Of a stretch of DNA of 23,564 nt, positions 21,030 to 23,564 are shown in pieces (position 1 is the first letter of the stretch; every line of letters begins with the position of its first letter). The translations under genes were made by a program, and so were the position numbers. The DNA lies in the IMG/VR virus record IMGVR_UViG_3300037086_000137, positions 1 to 23,564 of that record, one strand, 5' to 3'. Under the pieces are notes generated by a model that did no database searches, was not told the origin of the DNA, and was given only the letters and a program-made list of their open reading frames with translations. This DNA comes from a virus.

Positions 21030-21596
21030 TTATTTGAGGGTCAGGATTCCGTCCTTCTCCGTGGCGTAGCCCAAGAGGGTCAGGAGCTTGCGGGCGAATC
21101 CGAAATCCCAGGTGGCGATGTTCAGGTTCGTCTTGCCGCCGTTCTTGACATAGTTGGCGTCCGAAGCCGCTGCAATGTCTTTAACGGTTGCGCCGCTCTT
21201 GAGGGCCTCTGCCAAAGCCTTCACCCGGGTGTATTTATTGGGGTCGGCTTTGGGAGGAACGGGTTTCTTCTTGTCCTTCGCCGGGGCCTTTGCGGGAGCC
21301 GCTGCGGGTTTGAGATGAGCAAGATATCCGCCGTCTTCCAGATGCTTCCAGGTTTCGGGGGTAATCTCTTTCTTGTCCACCTCGGTGATGAGGGGGCAGC
21401 CATCTTTGATCCCGGCGATAATTACGTCCGCAGTCCCGTCGAGGGGGATTGCCGGGGCCAAGCCCAATACGGTGTTGAGCTCTGTTGCGACCTTGATGAT
21501 ATCGCCATTGTTTTCCGCCGGTGCGGGTGCCGGTGCTGCCGCTGCTGCGGGTGCTGCCGGGGCCTTCTCTGCTGCTGCTTTCTTTCTTGTTGCCAT
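21030..21596 (-). CDS. Two-domain protein with Pro/Ala/Lys-rich linkers, unknown function
   Basis: 188 aa from ATG at 21596, chosen for AAAGGAGG seven bases upstream. N-terminal linker (KKAAAEKAPAAPAAAAAPAP), a small folded domain at about 30-90 (IIKVATELNTVLGLAPAIPL; PETWKHLEDGG), a second Lys/Pro/Ala linker (PAAAPAKAPAKDKKKPVPP), and a C-terminal winged-helix-like part (YTRVKALAEALKSGATVKDI ... LLTLLGYATEKDG). The lysine-rich linkers suggest DNA binding. It has its own promoter P3 and terminator, so it is probably abundant. More G+C-rich than its neighbours. Not recognised. Confidence 0.75.
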   Translation of the reverse strand: MATRKKAAAEKAPAAPAAAAAPAPAPAENNGDIIKVATELNTVLGLAPAIPLDGTADVIIAGIKDGCPLITEVDKKEITPETWKHLEDGGYLAHLKPAAAPAKAPAKDKKKPVPPKADPNKYTRVKALAEALKSGATVKDIAAASDANYVKNGGKTNLNIATWDFGFARKLLTLLGYATEKDGILTLK

Positions 21597-21657
21597 TGTG
21601 TAGCCTCCTTTAAAATGTTGTTTGTTAGTTTGTGTCCTCTTTTCCAATGTTGAGTGT

Positions 21658-21686
21658 AATATAGTATACTACTAGAAAAAAAGCAA
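21658..21686 (-). promoter_or_regulatory. Promoter P3 (sigma70-like)
   Basis: TTGCTT (21686-21681), 17-bp spacer, TATATT (21663-21658) on the - strand, with an A-rich tract upstream (AAAGAAAGGTAAAGAAAG on the - strand, about 21700-21718) that could act as an UP element. It leaves a leader of about 55 nt before the start at 21596. Confidence 0.78.
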
Positions 21687-21727
21687 GGTTTATTTTTAAC
21701 TTTCTTTACCTTTCTTTTTGTATACGA

Positions 21728-23005
21728 CTACACTTGCACCCAAATCCTCCACCGAGAACTCTCGTCGTGTTCCATGAGCTTTATGGCAAAGCTTCGATAT
21801 CCCTCTCCCCCGGGGTCGTTTCTTGATTTAGTAAAGGTGATAACGAAATGCGCCCCGCCGCCTTCCGTATCCTTTGGCTTCTTTAGTTTGATGGTGTTGT
21901 TAAGTGCGTCTTCCAATGACGAGGCCCCACGTTGATCTCCACTCTTCCCTGCATGGTGCACAATGATTACCGTAATGCCTATGGCCCGCAGTCGCACGAT
22001 CCAGTTGCTCAACATCGACGTCAACTGGTTGTCGTTTTCATCGCGCCCGGCTGTTAAGCTGCTGAGATTGTCCAGTATAAGAACCTTTATTCTCTTGTTG
22101 GCATTCAGAAAATCGATGATGCGTTCCTGCCACTCGGGTTTCATAAGATTTACGGCCTTTTTGTATTTCTCTACGTAGTCCGGGCTGCTAAAGACAAGCA
22201 ATGGGAATTTCCTGCTCTCCGGGCCAAGCGGCCCTACGATTTGTCGAATCCTGTCCTGCATGTCGAAGAATCCCATTTCCCCGTCCATGTAGAGAACGCC
22301 CCCGGGATGTTTTACTACCCACGGGCCTATCTCGATATCCTGATACTTCTCTCGGGTAAGAGAAACGGCTATCATCAGAGCAAGCCAGCTTTTTCCTATC
22401 CCCCGGGCAGCGTAGATAAGATTGAGACTCCCCTCACGCAACCACGGCCACAGAAATGCCCGGGGGACTTTTATTCGTTCATTGAGAAGATTTGTGCTTG
22501 ACTTCATGGACTCCGAAAAGGATGTTGTTGTTGTATCGAAGTCTGTGGCTACGAAGTCCCCCACTCGTTGGACAATACTATCCACGCTTTCCTTTTGATC
22601 GAGGCCGTATCCTATATCCGAATACAAAAGACTTACGGAGCGGAACTTGAAATACTCAACGGCCTCGCTAATGGCAAACTCGACGTCCAGTGCGTGCGCC
22701 CTTTCCTTCTCATGGCTGCTGCTTAGACGTGTAAGAAACTGTTCTATAATGTCGGCGGTGGCCGGGGCAAGCCCCTCCCGGACTCGTCGGTCGAAGATGT
22801 CCTGTATATGAACCCCGGGGGCCTTTTTGAACTCTGCGTAGTGTTCTATGCACCAGTCGGCTACCGTTTTTGTGTAGGAGCCTTCAACATAATCTGCGTT
22901 GTATATTGGAATGATTCCTTTTAAAAACTCCGTGGATGTTATCATTGCGATAAGAATCGCGTCTTCTTGAGATGTGTTTATAGTTTCCTCGGTAACAGCA
23001 CCCAT
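21728..23005 (-). CDS. Replicative helicase, RecA-fold (DnaB/RepA-like)
   Basis: 425 aa, ATG after GGGAGAAG. Residues 12-110 resemble a DnaB-like N-terminal helical domain (QEDAILIAMITSTEFLKG). The ATPase core has Walker A at 200-207 (ARGIGKSW), catalytic E243 in MDGEM, Walker B at 309-313 (LILDN), and HHAGKS at 350-355, as in AAA_25/RepA hexameric helicases. No primase domain is fused. It should unwind the fork; the loader gene is one base upstream. Some doubt remains between DnaB-like and RepA-like naming. Confidence 0.85.
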   Translation of the reverse strand: MGAVTEETINTSQEDAILIAMITSTEFLKGIIPIYNADYVEGSYTKTVADWCIEHYAEFKKAPGVHIQDIFDRRVREGLAPATADIIEQFLTRLSSSHEKERAHALDVEFAISEAVEYFKFRSVSLLYSDIGYGLDQKESVDSIVQRVGDFVATDFDTTTTSFSESMKSSTNLLNERIKVPRAFLWPWLREGSLNLIYAARGIGKSWLALMIAVSLTREKYQDIEIGPWVVKHPGGVLYMDGEMGFFDMQDRIRQIVGPLGPESRKFPLLVFSSPDYVEKYKKAVNLMKPEWQERIIDFLNANKRIKVLILDNLSSLTAGRDENDNQLTSMLSNWIVRLRAIGITVIIVHHAGKSGDQRGASSLEDALNNTIKLKKPKDTEGGGAHFVITFTKSRNDPGGEGYRSFAIKLMEHDESSRWRIWVQV

Positions 23006-23006
23006 T

Positions 23007-23564
23007 CTATCTCTTCTCCCTTCGGTCGCTTCCCTGCAGTTCTATAACATCGCACATCCCCATAATGCGGGACGCAATTCGTTCGCTGTAGCCCCCGGCA
23101 ATGCTTTCCAATTGAATGTTGCCCGATACTATGGTTGGATACTTGAAATTCCAACGATGGTCTATAATACGATACAATGTTTGGAACGTCCAGTCCGAAG
23201 CCTGCTCTGTCCCAAAGTCGTCCAGGTAGAGCCAGCAGGCCTCCGCATATTCGTTGTAAACATCCTCCTCCGTTTCTTCCATGCCCGGGCCTTTGGTGAA
23301 CGTTTTCTTTATCCTAGACAACAGATTAGGAACGTTAGTAAACCGGGCGTATGAACGATCTACTGGAAACTCTTTCTTGGAGTCTAGAATGGTCTGCCGT
23401 ATAGCAAGGGCCACCATCAGGTGTGTTTTGCCCACGCCGGGGTTACCCACGATATACAAAGAGCGTCCGGGCAAGGCCTGGTGCGCCGCCTTGAAATCAG
23501 ATAGAGACACCTGTTGATAGCGTGGGGGTATCTCAAGTTCCCGCATGCGCAGGGACAGCCGGGC
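23007..23564 (-). CDS. DnaC/IstB-like helicase loader (5' partial)
   Basis: The frame stays open through the right window edge (reading ...ARLSLRMRELEIPPRYQ), and the ATG at 23546 has no ribosome binding site, so the N-terminus is outside. The AAA+ core has Walker A (GNPGVGKTHL), Walker B (WLYLDDFG), sensor I region (IVSGNIQLESI) and the arginine-bearing SERIASRIMG stretch typical of DnaC/IstB. The product loads the adjacent helicase onto DNA. In family members the missing part often has a zinc-binding N-terminal region. Confidence 0.85.
   Translation of the reverse strand, partial: ARLSLRMRELEIPPRYQQVSLSDFKAAHQALPGRSLYIVGNPGVGKTHLMVALAIRQTILDSKKEFPVDRSYARFTNVPNLLSRIKKTFTKGPGMEETEEDVYNEYAEACWLYLDDFGTEQASDWTFQTLYRIIDHRWNFKYPTIVSGNIQLESIAGGYSERIASRIMGMCDVIELQGSDRREKR

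Noticed and set aside
21597-21647. Longer N-terminus for the Pro/Ala-linker protein
   Set aside because: It would consume the P3 leader and the AAAGGAGG site that serves the ATG at 21596.
21658-21727. A+T-rich segment as a replication origin
   Set aside because: No iterons or clear inverted repeats were found; a promoter with an A-rich upstream tract explains it.

Overview
This window is part of a tailed double-stranded DNA bacteriophage. The left end (1-2937, + strand) is the 3' end of a tail module: the C-terminal part of a baseplate J-like protein, a DUF2612-type baseplate protein with an Ig-like BIG2 domain, and a tail fibre. A baseplate J protein suggests a contractile-tail (myovirus-like) baseplate. 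Everything from 3014 to the right edge lies on the - strand and is a tightly packed replication, recombination and modification module. The two modules converge on a paired terminator at 2938-3020. The host cannot be named from this sequence. The gp53-like fibre tip, strong GGAGG-type ribosome binding sites and sigma70-type promoters only suggest an ordinary, perhaps Gram-negative, bacterial host.

In the direction of transcription (right to left): a DnaC-like helicase loader (cut by the window edge) and a RecA-fold helicase; promoter P3; an abundant-looking two-domain protein with Pro/Ala linkers; a terminator; a PLP-dependent enzyme; promoter P2; two unknown genes; a DNA methyltransferase; a sliding clamp; a family-4 uracil-DNA glycosylase fused to a 3'-5' exonuclease; two mini-ORFs; a separate family-A polymerase domain; a small protein with primase-like residues; a clamp-loader ATPase; promoter P1; a 47-aa membrane peptide; a UvsY-like protein; a gp32-like ssDNA-binding protein; a structured spacer; an HTH protein; a RecA/UvsX-like recombinase; several small genes; a RuvC-like resolvase; the N-terminal half of a Rad50/SbcC ATPase; SbcD/Mre11; a GIY-YIG homing endonuclease; and, four genes later, the C-terminal half of Rad50/SbcC.

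Together these encode a nearly complete replisome (loader, helicase, clamp, clamp loader, polymerase with proofreading and uracil excision) and a T4-style recombination set (UvsX, UvsY, gp32, gp46/47-like nuclease, resolvase). Genes overlap by ATGA or TAATG junctions almost throughout, which points to translational coupling. The most notable points are: a polymerase split from its exonuclease with coupled mini-ORFs at the junction; a Rad50 split into two ATPase halves with the zinc hook at the end of the first half and small coiled-coil proteins nearby; a 143-aa candidate minimal primase; a tail fibre with a classic Sec signal peptide; a phage PLP enzyme of unknown role; and a stable hairpin between the gp32-like and HTH/RecA genes. 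No tRNA, rRNA, CRISPR array or insertion sequence was seen, and no gene-free stretch exceeds 300 bases.
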